Shown: piece after piece, positions 30,839 to 41,411 of the stretch | Layout of the letters: each line of letters begins with the position of its first letter | Numbering within the stretch: the stretch's first letter is position 1 | Assembly (NCBI GenBank): GCA_943736015.1 | Contig: OX031071.1 | Span: 30,536,619 to 30,600,618, forward strand | Length of the DNA stretch: 64,000 bases | From: Tridacna crocea | Taxonomy: Eukaryota > Mollusca > Bivalvia > Cardiida > Cardiidae | Direction: 5' to 3' | The notes under the pieces: model-generated | Told to the model about the DNA's origin: nothing | Seen by the model: only the letters and a program-made list of their open reading frames with translations | The model's database searches: none | Translations under genes and position numbers: made by a program

Positions 30839-32928
30839 GGTATCAGGAGAACTCGTACCCTGGAGAACTCGTACCCTGGAGAACTCGTACCCTAATCTCA
30901 AGGGTACGAGTTCTCCAGAGAAGTCGTACCCTGGGTACGAGTTCTCTGGAGAACTCGTACCCCCACTAATAAATATAATGTTAGTTTACCAGCATGCTGT
31001 CAACCTTTATTTTTTATGCCGTTATTGTGATGTAGATTTGATGATTTTTTTTTCTTGTACATGTGTTGAAAAGACAAAAAAAGTAAAGAAACCTGTGTGT
31101 TTTTTCATGCAGTTTATGTTGTATTTGACGTAAAAATCGTAAGGAAAACATTTATGAACCACAAATAAATTGTATTCAACTGAAAATACATTAGAAGGAT
31201 TAATTTTTGCCCTCTTCAATTCTTCGGGTAGCCTTCACTTGCATTCAAGTTTTGAGTTGATGTTTGATGTTGTTTTGTGTAAGAACGGTCCAGGAATCAG
31301 TATTTGATTGGATTAGATATTTGTTAAATGGAAGGAGTTGATAAAATGAATACATAATTAATCAAAATTTTCACACCTGGTGAAAAGGCAAATTTCCTGA
31401 ACAAAGACAGCAAGAAAGGTGTGATTTTCACAATGATGAAATTACTGTTATATAATTGCAATATTCAATATTGAACCCTTAATTCAATTAACGCTAGAAT
31501 CGAAACGGTGGTAAAGAAAAAGATCAATATGCAAAACATGTAGTCTGAGCTTGGATTTACATAATCAAGATTCCCATCCAAACCTTTCAGAAAAAAAATC
31601 TTTTCTGAATTTTAGTGAGTCCTCGATGAAGTCCCCTGTATACTTTTGGCGCCAAAAGAGTTATGTACGTAGGGTAATGATTAGAAAGATCAGTGACATC
31701 ATTTGTCCACAATGTTTCAGCAATACAAAAATGCCTCCGTAGAATCGCTTGTAAGCCGAAAATTTCATGTAAGCCGTCTGAAGAAGCTTTCAAAATTGCT
31801 TGAAAAGGTGAGAAAACACGTGGAAAAAGGAGACCATGTCCCTCATTTGATTTTGCACCTTTTCCCACAATGGTTACTTCTTTTGTGTGGTTGAAACTCG
31901 AGATCGTGAAGTAAACGTCTCAGAAAACATAGAAGAAGACTGTGCAATGATAATGAGTGAAAGAGAGAGCGAGAGAAAATGCAAATATTGCAATATGTGA
32001 ACTCTTAGTCTCTTCAAAATTGTATAATCTGCGTACAACAAATTCATATCTGGTACAGACGTACTTATTTATCGGACTGAAAGGGCGGAAAAAATTGTGG
32101 GAAAATGAGAACATTGCTAGTTTTATAAACACCCTCCCCTTTTTTTCCGACAACATTTTCAAAAGCTATCTCCCACAGGGTGGTATTTAGCAACTCAGCA
32201 CTATTGGGATCCATCTAGATTCAAAGAGTTCTTCTTTTTCTTCTGTTAATGTTACATAATAAAGAACCGGTTATAATCATTTAATCCTTTTTCAGCCAAG
32301 TCTATTTCCTTGTAAAACCATGCAATTTATTGGTAAAGGGTTAAGAGTCCTTTTGAAGACCTATACCTGTTTAATTGCTGGTAAATGGCAAGTGTGCACA
32401 ATCATGTTTATCACACCTGATATGTGACTTCATTGTACCCGACACCTTTGACTCCTTTAAAAAAAATGGCATACTCCATTAAAGAACCTAAAAATATGTA
32501 AACAAGCTTAAAAAAAACTATCTTCGAATCATTAGATGAATCCAGATTATGTAGATTTTACTTATAATTTAATCTTTCTTGAATTTACCTGCCCATTTAC
32601 CTGTTTACCATACTTCCTTTTCATTTTAATCCATGAAACATCCGGTAACAAAACTGATATTTTACTGCAAATACCCGTTACCAATGCTTGATTATTGTAT
32701 AACTTACTCGATCATTTCATAATTTAAGATAAAATGAAAATCATCAATTCACCAAAATCTGAATAATATATAGAGATACAAATTTATCCCCAAAAATATC
32801 TGTAGGGTACGAGTTCTCTGGATAATTCGTACCCAGGGTACGAGTTCTACAGAGAACTCGTACCCTTCAGATTAGGGTACGAGTTCTCCAGAGTACGAGT
32901 TCTCCAGGGTACGAGTTCTCTAGCAACC
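30839..32928. mobile_element. hAT-like non-autonomous transposon upstream of N6AMT1
   Basis: 2,090 bp with inverted ends GGTATCAGGAGAACTCGTAC and GGTTGCTAGAGAACTCGTAC (reading inward), flanked by an exact 8-bp duplication GTCTCCCT (30831-30838, 32929-32936). Each end carries about 120 bp of tandem GAGAACTCGTACCCTG and inverted motifs (30845-30962, 32806-32925). No protein frame. Degraded Pal-TTAA traces lie inside (about 31800-31890, 32090-32180, 32285-32342). The 8-bp duplication points to hAT or a P-like group; superfamily is inferred. Confidence 0.85.
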
Positions 32929-32981
32929 GTCTCCCTTTATTCCTATTCCAATCAAAGTACCTATGGAAGCTAGGAAATATT

Positions 32982-33201
32982 TTCAACTCTTCACCAAACA
33001 GCAAAATTTTAGACTGGTCCAAATTGAAGGCATTTGCTGATGACAAAATTAATGTGACTCAAAAACTGAAATTTGCTTTGGGAAGGATAGAAAACATTGT
33101 GGGAAGAGGAGAAAATGCTGATTACCAGCATTTTTTCCTTTTCCTACAATGTTTTCAAAAGACTTCTCTGTCAGGGTTGTGAAAACCAGGGAAAGGGTTA
33201 A
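32982..33201 (-). repeat. Pal-TTAA MITE
   Basis: CAACTCTTCACCAAACAGCA...CCAGGGAAAGGGTTAA, slightly shortened before the right end. Confidence 0.85.
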
Positions 33202-33540
33202 TTAATTAATTAATCAGGAAGAGATCAAATCATTTCAATTTCAAAATTGCCTTTTCCAGAAAATAAAAACCAGATGGCCAACAGTGCAGATCAGAGATCA
33301 GACTCCAAGTTCTTCATTGTCTGAAAACAGCATTTCTCATCACGATTTACTCTGTCCAAAATTTGACAAAGTTGTGGTTGGCATTTGAAAGTGCAAACAT
33401 CTGTTTTGCTGCACAAAACACGCTGAAAGAAAGGGGAAAATGGAAGGAAAGTTTAGAATAACTTGAGGTTCATCTTTATTTCATTCCTGGCATGGCACAG
33501 GTCTGCGCCTTTCTGTCCTTTTTACCTGCTGACATGTCTC
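33202..33540. other. Nothing firmly recognised
   Basis: A TTAATTAATTAA run at about 33198-33212, then unique sequence. A short stretch at 33281-33325 vaguely resembles a cyclophilin motif (see rejected items). Confidence 0.3.
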
Positions 33541-33544
33541 TGCT

Positions 33545-33655
33545 ATATGGTAAAAAACATAGGGGGAAAAGAAGAAAATGCTGGTAGCCAGCATTTTCTT
33601 CTTTTTCCACAATGTTTTCAAAGGGCATTTTCGTCAGGGGTTTATAAAGGGTTAA
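33545..33655 (-). repeat. Pal-TTAA MITE, half copy
   Basis: Core from AAAAACATAGGGGGAAAAGA to CAAAGGGCATTTTC and the end TATAAAGGGTTAA. Shares its terminal TTAA with the next copy. Confidence 0.8.
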
Positions 33656-33880
33656 CCCATTACCACACAATCCCTATTTTTGACGCCCCTGAGAAATAAG
33701 CCTTTAGAAAACATTGTGGGAAGAGAAGAAAATGCTGGTAACCAGCATTTTCTCCTTTTCCCACAATGTTTTCTACCCTTCACAAAACAAATTTCAAAAT
33801 TTCAGTCACTTTTATTTTGTCGTCTGCAAATGCTTTCAATTTGGACCAGTCTAAAATTTTCTTGTGTGGTAAAGAGTTAA
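33652..33880 (+). repeat. Pal-TTAA MITE, reference copy
   Basis: Best-preserved copy used to define the family. Order: TTAA, CCCATTACCACACAATCCCT, ACGCCCCTGAGAAATAAGCC, core arm GAAAACATTGTGGGAAGAGA with AGAAAATGCTGG, centre TAACC, the complementary arm, then CACAAAACAAATTTCAAAAT, TTTTGTCGTCTGCAAATGCT, AATTTGGACCAGTCTAAAAT, GTGTGGTAAAGAG, TTAA. The CCC...GGG ends with TTAA duplications are piggyBac-like; no transposase is present. Confidence 0.95.
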
Positions 33881-33944
33881 CTCCTGAATAAATTTTTGTA
33901 CACTCTCACTCAACCTATAATCTTTGTATCTAGAAAAACACTTT

Positions 33945-34165
33945 GATTGATTGAATGATTGCACAGTGTTTATCACTGTTTTCAACATTATCTGAGTTAT
34001 TTTGCAGGTTCCAGTGCACCTATCCATTCTTTAACGAGTGCTCAGGAGAAAATTCTTTTGTAAACCACCGGCTGCTTTCCTACACGGCCATCATCAGACA
34101 AATGATCAGTAATGAGAGAGGAACATGTTTGCTATGTTATGGAATACAAGAGAAAAAGAAAACGC
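33945..34165 (-). repeat. SINE-C copy
   Basis: Body shared with 63612-63890: TGTTTTCAACATTATCTGAG, CCAGTGCACCTATCCATTCT, GGCTGCTTTCCTACACGGCC, ATCATCAGACAAATGATCAG and AGTGAGAGAGGAAC. The tail end has ATTGATTGAATGATT. The tRNA-like head is missing. Confidence 0.7.
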
Positions 34166-35230
34166 AGGGGCATCAGGGTCGCCCGAAAATGACTTGCTTT
34201 TCCAGACAAATATGTAGATCTAGACCACATAATTTTGTACATGATTATTTTTCTTTTGTGAAGAATTAGAGATTGTTTTCCAATAAAATAGACATGAAAA
34301 TATGGTGACACACAAGATCATGTATTTTCCATATAACCGATTGTCAAAATAAGGTATGGGGTTTCGGACTGCAAAACGTTCAAATGCACGATTTACAGTT
34401 TATGCCATTTGTTGACTTACTACTATCTTTCAATTAGGACTTACAGGTTTGATCCAATTCAAAGACTATCCTTTATTTTCACAGCCAGATATCTATTATA
34501 TGCGAAAACACTGTAGAATAAAGACAAACTGCCAGCAACTAGCCTTTTTAGCGAATTCGCTTACTGTGATCGTTTTGACCGGAACCAAATACATCAGGTG
34601 TAACGACGCATGCGCGCTCACTTTCCGTTTTGCATGGCTGAACGTACAGGCCAAATAAGGCAGATCTACACATGATATTCAGCTCTGATTTAAAATAATT
34701 CATTCAAAGTATGTATATTTCTTTATCTAAATTTCGTTATAACTAAAAATCTAGATATATCAGTTAAAAATACTGTAGAAACTTATGCAAAGTTGTTGTC
34801 TTTTTTTCATATTGCCATATGCGTATGAACGTTTACACACACTGGCCTCGTTTTTATTCAAGAAACATTTCATTCAAAACTTCTGCCGTCCACCGTCAAA
34901 ACAAACAAAGAGATTATATGCACCTAATTTTTAAACATTTTCAATTTTGCATTATATCAAATATCTTTAACTGTTCACATAGCTGGCTAGAATTCGACCG
35001 TAATTGATTTAACGCCATTTCAATAACCCATAGCAATTTATGGAATCAATTTATTTGGCACCTTGTTACCCGCCCTTCGTATATCGATGAATTTCCGAGC
35101 TGTTGAAAACATTTCAGTGAAGCTTTTAAAGAAATGGAGTTCATGCAGTCTATAAACAGAGATTCATTTGACGTTTGATTTGATCTTAGGTCTACACTGC
35201 CCAATATTGTGAGTTTTAGTTTAACTCCGA
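34166..35230. other. Gene-poor stretch, nothing recognised
   Basis: AT-rich sequence; one CpG-containing patch (ACGACGCATGCGCGCTCA, near 34600-34622) could be promoter-like, but no exon follows. Confidence 0.35.
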
Positions 35231-35231
35231 A

Positions 35232-35407
35232 GTTACCAAACGACAAAAGTTTAGGTTTATCCAGATCGAAAGCATTTGCAGACGACAAAATACTATTGTA
35301 AAGCTTTTAAAACTATTTAATTGAAACATCTAAGTGTTACAGATACCTTTAATTTGTCGTGAGCTAATGTTTTCAATTTTGACAAGTCTAAAATTTTATC
35401 ACGTGGT
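35232..35407. repeat. Pal-TTAA MITE, heavily degraded
   Basis: ACCAAACGACAAAAGTTTAG and GAAAGCATTTGCAGACGACA on the left; on the right AATTTGTCGTGAGCTAATGT and TCTAAAATTTTATCACGTGG. The core is lost and the two sides face each other. Confidence 0.7.
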
Positions 35408-35563
35408 ATAACCAAAACGGCATGGAAGCGTTTCGTAATTCAGTTAAAGTTATTGAGAGATGGAAAATATCTCCAATTCCATGGGAAATCACGCGTAATT
35501 ATCAGTTTCTTGTAATTGAGTAATAAGACTGTGAAATGGAAGTTAGTCAGGTGTCCTGACATT

Positions 35564-35833
35564 ATATGGCGCTCAACACGTAAAAAGGGACATTCGGATA
35601 TTTGCTTAAAGTGTTGTCTCGGATCAGCCTACGCACTCCGTGCAGGCTAATCCGAAACAAAACTTTCCATGTTTAGGCCATTTTCTGTTTCACTCAGGTC
35701 TACTGTAGGAAAATGTCTAATGTAGTCGTCAAGTGCCGTCTCGGATTAGCCTGCGCCGACTGCGCAGGCTGATCCGAGACGACACTTTACGCAAATGTCC
35801 GAATGCCCCTTTTTGCGTGTTGCAAGCCATATA
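35564..35833. repeat. MITE with 70-bp inverted ends (GGATTAGCCTGCGC type)
   Basis: Left arm TATGGCGCTCAACACGTAAA...GTCTCGGATCAGCC, right arm its near complement, each about 70 bp, around a central GTAGTCG-containing spacer. The subterminal CTCGGATTAGCCTGCGC... CAGGCTGATCCGAGAC hairpin is typical of short palindromic repeats in bivalves (recollection). Confidence 0.85.
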
Positions 35834-35837
35834 TGAG

Positions 35838-36348
35838 CCATGCTCTGTAAAAAAGGGGGCTTAATGCCAATTTGTTTTTTAATTTTCTGCGTGTCCCAGG
35901 GCCAGTTTAACTACCACTTGATCTAAATGTATTTCGAATTTCTAAACGGACACTTTTAAGCTGTAATTTCCCATAGACCTTTCCTCGCATCCGCTGCCCT
36001 AAAAAGGGACTGCTTATTTGGTTTCTTTTTTTTGCAGAATAACAGACCGGTCTAAAAATATACCAGAGCCAAATTCTGAAGAGAATTCATTCAATTTTTG
36101 TCGAGGAAGAAATTATTTGCCGTTCATTTACTCAACATTGCCATTTGAAAAATCAAGTTTTTGGAAACTTCATACTTGATCTTATCGGATTACATTTTTT
36201 TTCACAGAAAATAATTTCCATGTTTTTTCTTATCGCTTACCAAAGTTGAGTACATGTATTTTATGCTTCTCTGTTTAAGCTGTTTTGGCTGGTAGACACC
36301 ACGCATGCGCAAACATCTAGTTTTCCTTTTTTATGGAAAAAGAGAGTC
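35838..36348. other. Nothing recognised
   Basis: Unique AT-rich sequence; an isolated CCACGCATGCGCA at about 36299-36312. Confidence 0.35.
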
Positions 36349-36349
36349 C

Positions 36350-36577
36350 TTAACCCATTAACACACAATCCATACTTTCGACGCCCCTGAGAAAGGAGCC
36401 TTTAGAAAACGTTGTGGAAAAAGAAGAAAATGCTGGTAACCAGCATTTTCTCCTTTTCCCACAATGTTTCCTACCCTTAACAAAACACATTTCAAATTTT
36501 CAGTCACTTTTATTTTGTCGTCTGCAAATGCTTTCAATTTGGACAAGTCTAAAATTTTGTTGTCTGGTAATGAGTTA
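36350..36577 (+). repeat. Pal-TTAA MITE
   Basis: TTAACCCATTAACACACAAT...GTCTGGTAATGAGTTAA; complete, core nearly perfect. Confidence 0.9.
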
Positions 36578-36869
36578 AGTTGGCAAAATCGAGAATATTT
36601 CCATCACAAGACCATGGTTAATGTCCAGATATATGTCACAATTTGTTTTTATTAAAATTTCTTTTACTTGCTCCAATTTATAGGAGAAACAAAAGTGGCG
36701 GTTTAGAAGTTCGTTCCAGTGTATTTCGATTGCTGGACAAAATAAGATTTTATGACCCTATAAGTATGTTTATACTTACTTGATATAATGTATCACAGGG
36801 ATGCAATAAGCCCCCTTTTCACAAAGCAATGGTTCGTGGATGGTGGGATGAAACCTACGAATAACCAGC

Positions 36870-36970
36870 CCGACCAGCTCAAGTGGTAGAAGGTAGAACT
36901 TGTGAACATTCAATCTCAGGTCAGTTGAGTGTATGAGCCCGAGTCCAACGGCTGGCCATCTGAAATTACT
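36870..36970 (+). repeat. Degraded SINE-A head
   Basis: CAGCTCAAGTGGTAGAAGGT (A-box-like), CCGAGTCCAACGGCTGGCCA (decayed B-box) and AAATTACTAACTATTATAT recall the SINE-A head and start of body. Confidence 0.5.
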
Positions 36971-37240
36971 AACTATTATATTGCAAATAAATTTCTCGTG
37001 ATCTGATTGGATAATAATGTCCCGAACATATATATCATGTACACCAGCAAGAAAACTCCGTCAATGTAGTTTCCCTTTCGGGAGCCCCGAGTACATTACT
37101 GCACTATCAACACAACATCCAAAATGGCGGCGTCGATCAAGATTAACATCAAGATCATGCGCCAAGCTGCACGTTTTAGCACGTATTACCATGCTTTTGA
37201 TGACGTCATTTTCCAGTGACGTCAGTTTTCATTGAACTGG
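36968..37240 (+). repeat. Dispersed repeat R1, copy 3
   Basis: AATTTCTCGTGATCTGATTGG, CACAACATCCAAAATGGCGG and CCAGTGACGTCAGTTTTCAT match 5738-6000. Includes CREB-like TGACGTCA and a YY1-like AAAATGGCGGC; use as regulatory DNA is not shown. Confidence 0.75.
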
Positions 37241-37309
37241 GGTACTCAAATTTTCAAAATTTAATAAATTCGTTAGGGTTAGGTTTGATAACATTTTTCC
37301 TAGAATCGT

Positions 37310-38270
37310 TTAATAAGATTTTATCTCAAAATGCCAACCAATATCAGATCCTATATTTATCACAAATTCTCCCTTGTTTTCAGTGTAATATACCCATTGC
37401 GAATTTTCTTATCCTATACCCATTTTGTACGTATTTTAAACAAGTAAATGGGTCTTATGAATAATACCGCGGGCGTATTTATGATTGTTTTTGCATCATC
37501 TAATCTATATTTTGTGAAATACTGTTATGCAATAAAAAGAATCTGACATTCGTGGGCGTTTGAGATAAGATTTTATTAAAATTGTCGCTGAAAATGTTAT
37601 CAAGCTCGCAAAAGGTTCGCTTAATAAAGTTTCCCGAGACTCGCTTAAGGTAAGACCTGTGTAATGCACTTCCGGTGAAAATTCTAATTGGTTGATAATA
37701 AGGATAAATAAGGATTTATGCAGAAATAATATTTTTGCACATTTCTAACGGATCAGAAATTCCACTTATGTCTATCTTGAAATTATTTTTTGATACTTTT
37801 GTTAGTTTTATGAAAAGGGAGGTAATTATTATCTCTTTTTGAATTGAGAATATAGTGGTTTTAGATTTATAAATGATTATTCAAAGAAGGACAAAATGGA
37901 AAAAATGAATTGGTGAAAGTAGTTCAATAATACTCATTTTTAATTATAGCTAATTTTGCAGGATGATATTTTAGTGGAAATAGCTGTTTTCCATTACACA
38001 GGGCTTACCTTAATAAAATCTTATCTCAAAAGCCAACTCATGTCAGATCCTATGTATCTTATACACGTCTGATAACACATTTGTGTGACGTCATTTATGA
38101 CGTCATTTTGTTTGTATTTCATACATGTGAATGGGTGTTATGGATAATAGGGCAGGCGCATTTATAAATGTTTTTGCATCATCTGATCTATAGTTTGTGA
38201 ACGATGGTTATGTCCTAAAAAAAATCTCACCGTCGTGGGCATTTGAGATAAACTTTCATGAAACTCGGTA
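37310..38270. repeat. Direct duplication split by a Tc1-like MITE
   Basis: 37310-37590 and 38008-38270 share AAGATTTTATCTCAAAATGC / AAATCTTATCTCAAAAGCC, TATCAGATCCTAT, GTTTTTGCATCATCTAATCT and CGTGGGCGTTTGAGATAA in the same orientation. Between them lies the MITE 37648-38010. Confidence 0.75.
37648..38010. mobile_element. Tc1/mariner-like MITE, copy 2
   Basis: Inverted ends AGGTAAGACCTGTGTAATG / AGGTAAGCCCTGTGTAATG (18 of 19 match) flanked by TA (37646-37647, 38011-38012). Interior related to 7718-8149. No open frame. Confidence 0.85.
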
Positions 38271-38279
38271 AGAAATAGA

Positions 38280-38442
38280 GGATAATCAACTGGTTATTTC
38301 TTACATTAAAAATATCTCACGAGGATGCGTTGTTAGGCGTTGAAAAAACGAGTGCTCTGCACGAGTTTTTTTAACGCCTTACGACGCATCCGAGTGAGAT
38401 ATTTTTCATATCAAAAATAACCAGTTGATTATTCTATTTATT
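38280..38442. repeat. Foldback palindrome
   Basis: Arms of about 75 bp: GATAATCAACTGGTTATTTC, AAATATCTCACGAGGATGCG and TTAGGCGTTGAAAAAACGAG, mirrored on the right, loop near 38358 (TGCTCTGCA). Confidence 0.9.
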
Positions 38443-38750
38443 ATATACCTTATTAACATTATTATTTATAATTTTTCGTTTGAAAGTCGATATCAATACT
38501 GTGGATAGAGAGAAGAAATCAGGGACATAGTGCGGATGAATACATAATTTAAAAGAACAAAACGTGACTACTGGTTGAAAATAAAGAACTTACAATTAAC
38601 TCTATAAGTGCTTAATGAAAAAAAAGTAGTTCCTAAATTACGACAGGAAGTGAAAGTGAAAGTTGATATTGTCACTAGTGATGATATCAAAATTTATTAC
38701 ACTTGGAAATTCCAGGATTTCACAGCTAGGTATATAATAAAAAATGTTAT
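38443..38750. other. Nothing recognised
   Basis: AT-rich; a short frame at 38608-38817 has no recognised similarity. Confidence 0.35.
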
Positions 38751-38751
38751 T

Positions 38752-38872
38752 AACCCTTTGGCTGCTAAGCGCGACCGGCTGACCTTTTGCGGACAGTGTA
38801 GATCAAGATCAGACTGAACAGAACGTGCAGTCTGATCTTTGATCTACACTGTCCGATAAGGAGATATTATTC
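38752..38872 (+). repeat. GATCAAGATCAGACTG palindromic element
   Basis: TTAACCCTTTGGCTGCTAAG, then GACAGTGTAGATCAAGATCA and its inverse TGATCTTTGATCTACACTGTC. Related copies or pieces at 50416-50546, 40600-40722, 54425-54490 and 21382-21430. Confidence 0.8.
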
Positions 38873-38998
38873 CACAAACGTATTTATAAAAGCCATTTTC
38901 TCCATTGCTACTTTATAGTGCGTATTACTACATTCTCCCCAATGTCGGGGAGAGTGATGTGTCATATAGAACAGGTCGAATCTCTGAAGAATATGACT

Positions 38999-39293
38999 TG
39001 TCAGTTGATATAGCTCAGTAGGTAGAGCGTAGGACTAGTGAACACAATGTATCGGGTCACTACAGATTGTGGGTTCGAATCCCCCGCTTGCCAACTAAGA
39101 TTATTAATAGTCTTTCGGGTATAACATTAAACCGAGGTCCCGTGTGACGGTGCTATGCACCGAGCACGTTAAAGAACCAGGCGAAGCTCTCGGTAGTTTC
39201 GTCCTGTATCCTTGCACTATCCCCCGTAACAACTAAACTTCTTCTGGGGGCGTCGTTCAGATGGGCAACCGGTAGCGACGATAAATAAACGAA
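38999..39293 (+). repeat. SINE-A (V-SINE-like), most complete copy
   Basis: tRNA-like head ATATAGCTCAGTAGGTAGAG...GGGTTCGAATCCCCC, body TATTAATAGTCTTTCGGGTA, GACGGTGCTATGCACCGAGC, AAAGAACCAGGCGAAGCTCT and CTATCCCCCGTAACAACTAA, tail GGCAACCGGTAGCGACGATAAATAAACG (partly listed). About 295 bp, plus strand, uninterrupted. Confidence 0.85.
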
Positions 39294-39477
39294 AATAACC
39301 AAGAATATGACATGCTCAGACAACGATACCTACTGACCTATGTAGGCGATTGAGGGGAATGGGGGGGTCTAAAAATTGGAAGTAACTCAAAAGTTTGTTT
39401 ACAGAATATGTGATAAGCAGTTGTCGTTCCTGACAGGCTACACGGACAAGGAAGAAAATAGAAAAGTTTCAGATCCT

Positions 39478-39706
39478 TTAACCCTTTCACAAACAATCCC
39501 TGGTTTTTACGGGTCTGGAATAGTAGCCTTTTGAAAACATTGTGAGAAAAGGAGAAAATGCTGGTAACCAGCATTTTCTCCTTTTCCCACAATGTTTTCT
39601 ACCCTATCATAGACAGAAATCATCTTTTCAGCAAGAGCTGAATTGTCGTCTGCAAATGCTTTCAGTTTGGTCTAGTCCAAAAGTTTGTCGTTTGGGAAAG
39701 GGTTAA
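39478..39706 (+). repeat. Pal-TTAA MITE, CCCAAAC subtype
   Basis: TTAACCCTTTCACAAACAAT...TTTGGGAAAGGGTTAA; complete. Shares ACGGGTCTGGAATAGTAGCC with the copies at 41463 and 54757. Confidence 0.9.
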
Positions 39707-39756
39707 TCCGTAAGCTGCTAAGCGTGACTTCAAGGACCTTTTGCCGATAGTATATT

Positions 39757-39920
39757 TGCAGTATGATAAATTCGGTGTACGGTCAGGTGGCAGGAGACTG
39801 TAAAACTTGTTCACGGCTGTGGTGAAACATATCACCCCGAGATCGGCTCGGGGCGACCTGATTCACCACGGCCGTGAACAAGTTTCCAAGTCCCCTGCCA
39901 TCTGACTGTAAAACTAATAG
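39757..39920. repeat. Foldback made from the R1 tail
   Basis: Arms of about 75 bp: GTACGGTCAGGTGGCAGGAG...CATATCACCCCGAG and its complement on the right; centre GATCGGCTC. The arm is the R1 tail seen at 6085-6150. Confidence 0.85.
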
Positions 39921-39989
39921 AGCCTTAATGGGACCTAGTGTTCACCTTTCAGCCGTCACATGATAGCTCTGTTTGGCAGTAAAGTCGTG

Positions 39990-40600
39990 CGGCGACAAAA
40001 ATCTAAAAGTTTCGTAGATAAGTAGATTAAAATTAGAGAGAAAAAAAAAAGATCTCTAAAAAGTTTGAAATGACCCGAGCACCTCGTATTGAAAAAACTA
40101 TTGTTTTCTTTTTATCTTTTTCTTTCTATACGAATAGAATGAATGATATGACCTATAAAATATGTTGAAAATCTAAAAGCTTTGTAGATTAGTAAATTAA
40201 AATTAGAAAAAAAAAAGACATATCTAGAAAGTTTGAAATGACCCGAGCGCCTCGTATTGAAAAATATATTTTTCGTTTTACCTTTTTTTATCTATACAAG
40301 CCCGCCCGATGGCTCAGTGGTGAGCGTGTCGGAATCACGACCTGGTGGTTGTGAGTTCGATACCTGGTTGGGGCGAACTTTCTTTTCGGCGTATTTTCGC
40401 CTCTCACCTCTGCTGAAGCATGTGAGAAAAGTAGTCGGTGACTTTTGAAAGAAAGTTGTGTTAGTACTGGTGTAAGAAAGATAGCAAACACATAAGCGTC
40501 ACCGACCGCCATGATAAATTATGACCTAAGCTGTTAAAGTGGCGTTAAACTCGAATACACTCAACCAAATCCATCTATACGAATGGAATGAAGGTATTTT
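39990..40600. repeat. Tandem duplication with SINE-B inserted in the second unit
   Basis: 39997-40145 and 40170-40298 both read AAATCTAAAAG...TAGATTAAAATTAG, AGTTTGAAATGACCCGAGC and CCTCGTATTGAAAAA. The second copy is cut by SINE-B and continues after it at ATCTATACGAATGGAATGAA. Confidence 0.8.
40299..40572 (+). repeat. SINE-B with target duplication
   Basis: Head GCCCGCCCGATGGCTCAGTG, B-box GAGTTCGATACC, body CTCTGCTGAAGCATGTGAGA, tail GTTAAAGTGGCGTTAAAC. Flanked by ATCTATACA / ATCTATACG (40290-40298, 40573-40581). Confidence 0.85.
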
Positions 40601-40892
40601 CGGAGAAGGATTTCACCTTATTGGACTGTGTGAGTTCAAGATCAGACTGTACATTTTGTGCAGTCTGATCGTAATCTATACTATCCACAAAAGGTTCTTG
40701 AGGTCACGCTTAGTTGCCTAAAGATAAAAAGATTTGAAACTGTTCTATTTTCTTCCTTGTCCGTGTAGCCTGTCAGGAACGACAACTGTCTATCATATAT
40801 TCTTAAAACAAAGCATTGAGTTACTTCCCAGTGTTAGACCCACAGCAGGTCCTGCATAGTTCATTAGGTATCGTTGTCTGCGTATGTCATAG

Positions 40893-40965
40893 TCGTGATT
40901 GAATTTACGTTTATTTATCGTCGCTACCGGTTTCCCATATGGGCGACGCCCCCTGAAGACATAGA
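40893..40965 (-). repeat. SINE-A tail fragment
   Basis: GATTGAATTTACGTTTATTT, CGTCGCTACCGGTTTCCCAT and GGGCGACGCCCCC only. Confidence 0.8.
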
Positions 40966-40983
40966 GGAATTTTGTCTGTTTCG

Positions 40984-41104
40984 TGAAAGATTGAAATTTA
41001 TTTCGAGTGGACACCATCGGTAATATTTTCACGAGTGGCGCTGCCACGAGTGAAAATAATACCGATGGTGTTCACGATATGAAATAAATTTCGATCTTTC
41101 ACCG
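40984..41104. repeat. Foldback palindrome
   Basis: Arms of about 57 bp: GAAATTTATTTCGAGTGGAC, ACCATCGGTAATATTTTCAC, then mirrored; centre GAGTGGCGCTGCCACGAG. Confidence 0.9.
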
Positions 41105-41411
41105 AAAAGAAACCAACAAATACTCTATTTATTTCATGCTTTTAACCCTTTCTTGGAGGAGCTTTATCAAAATCCATTACAGTTCTTTACTATTATTTCC
41201 CGTGGCGTACCCATCCCGCATAGTGCAACGTACGTATTACAATATCACGTCACGCGCTAGAAATGAAAGGTGTATGACGTTATATTTCCTATGCACGTGC
41301 AACTTATCTAGGCAACAAGAACGTGAAAATCGGTATTTTCACTGCTTGTACCAGTGTAAGATCGAAAAATATTTTCACTGCTATTTCTCGATATCCTACC
41401 GGAAGGCATGA

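Noticed and set aside
33281-33345. MANSADQRSDSKFFIV resembling the MANxGPNTNGSQFFIT motif of cyclophilins
   Set aside because: Only about 16 residues, no continuation, no splice sites; too weak to call a gene or pseudogene.
38999-39075. A tRNA-like sequence with A- and B-boxes that could be annotated as a tRNA gene
   Set aside because: It continues into a SINE-A body found at several other places, and no clean acceptor stem is seen; treated as a SINE head. The same applies to 688-760, 9645-9725, 54300-54372 and 63810-63890.
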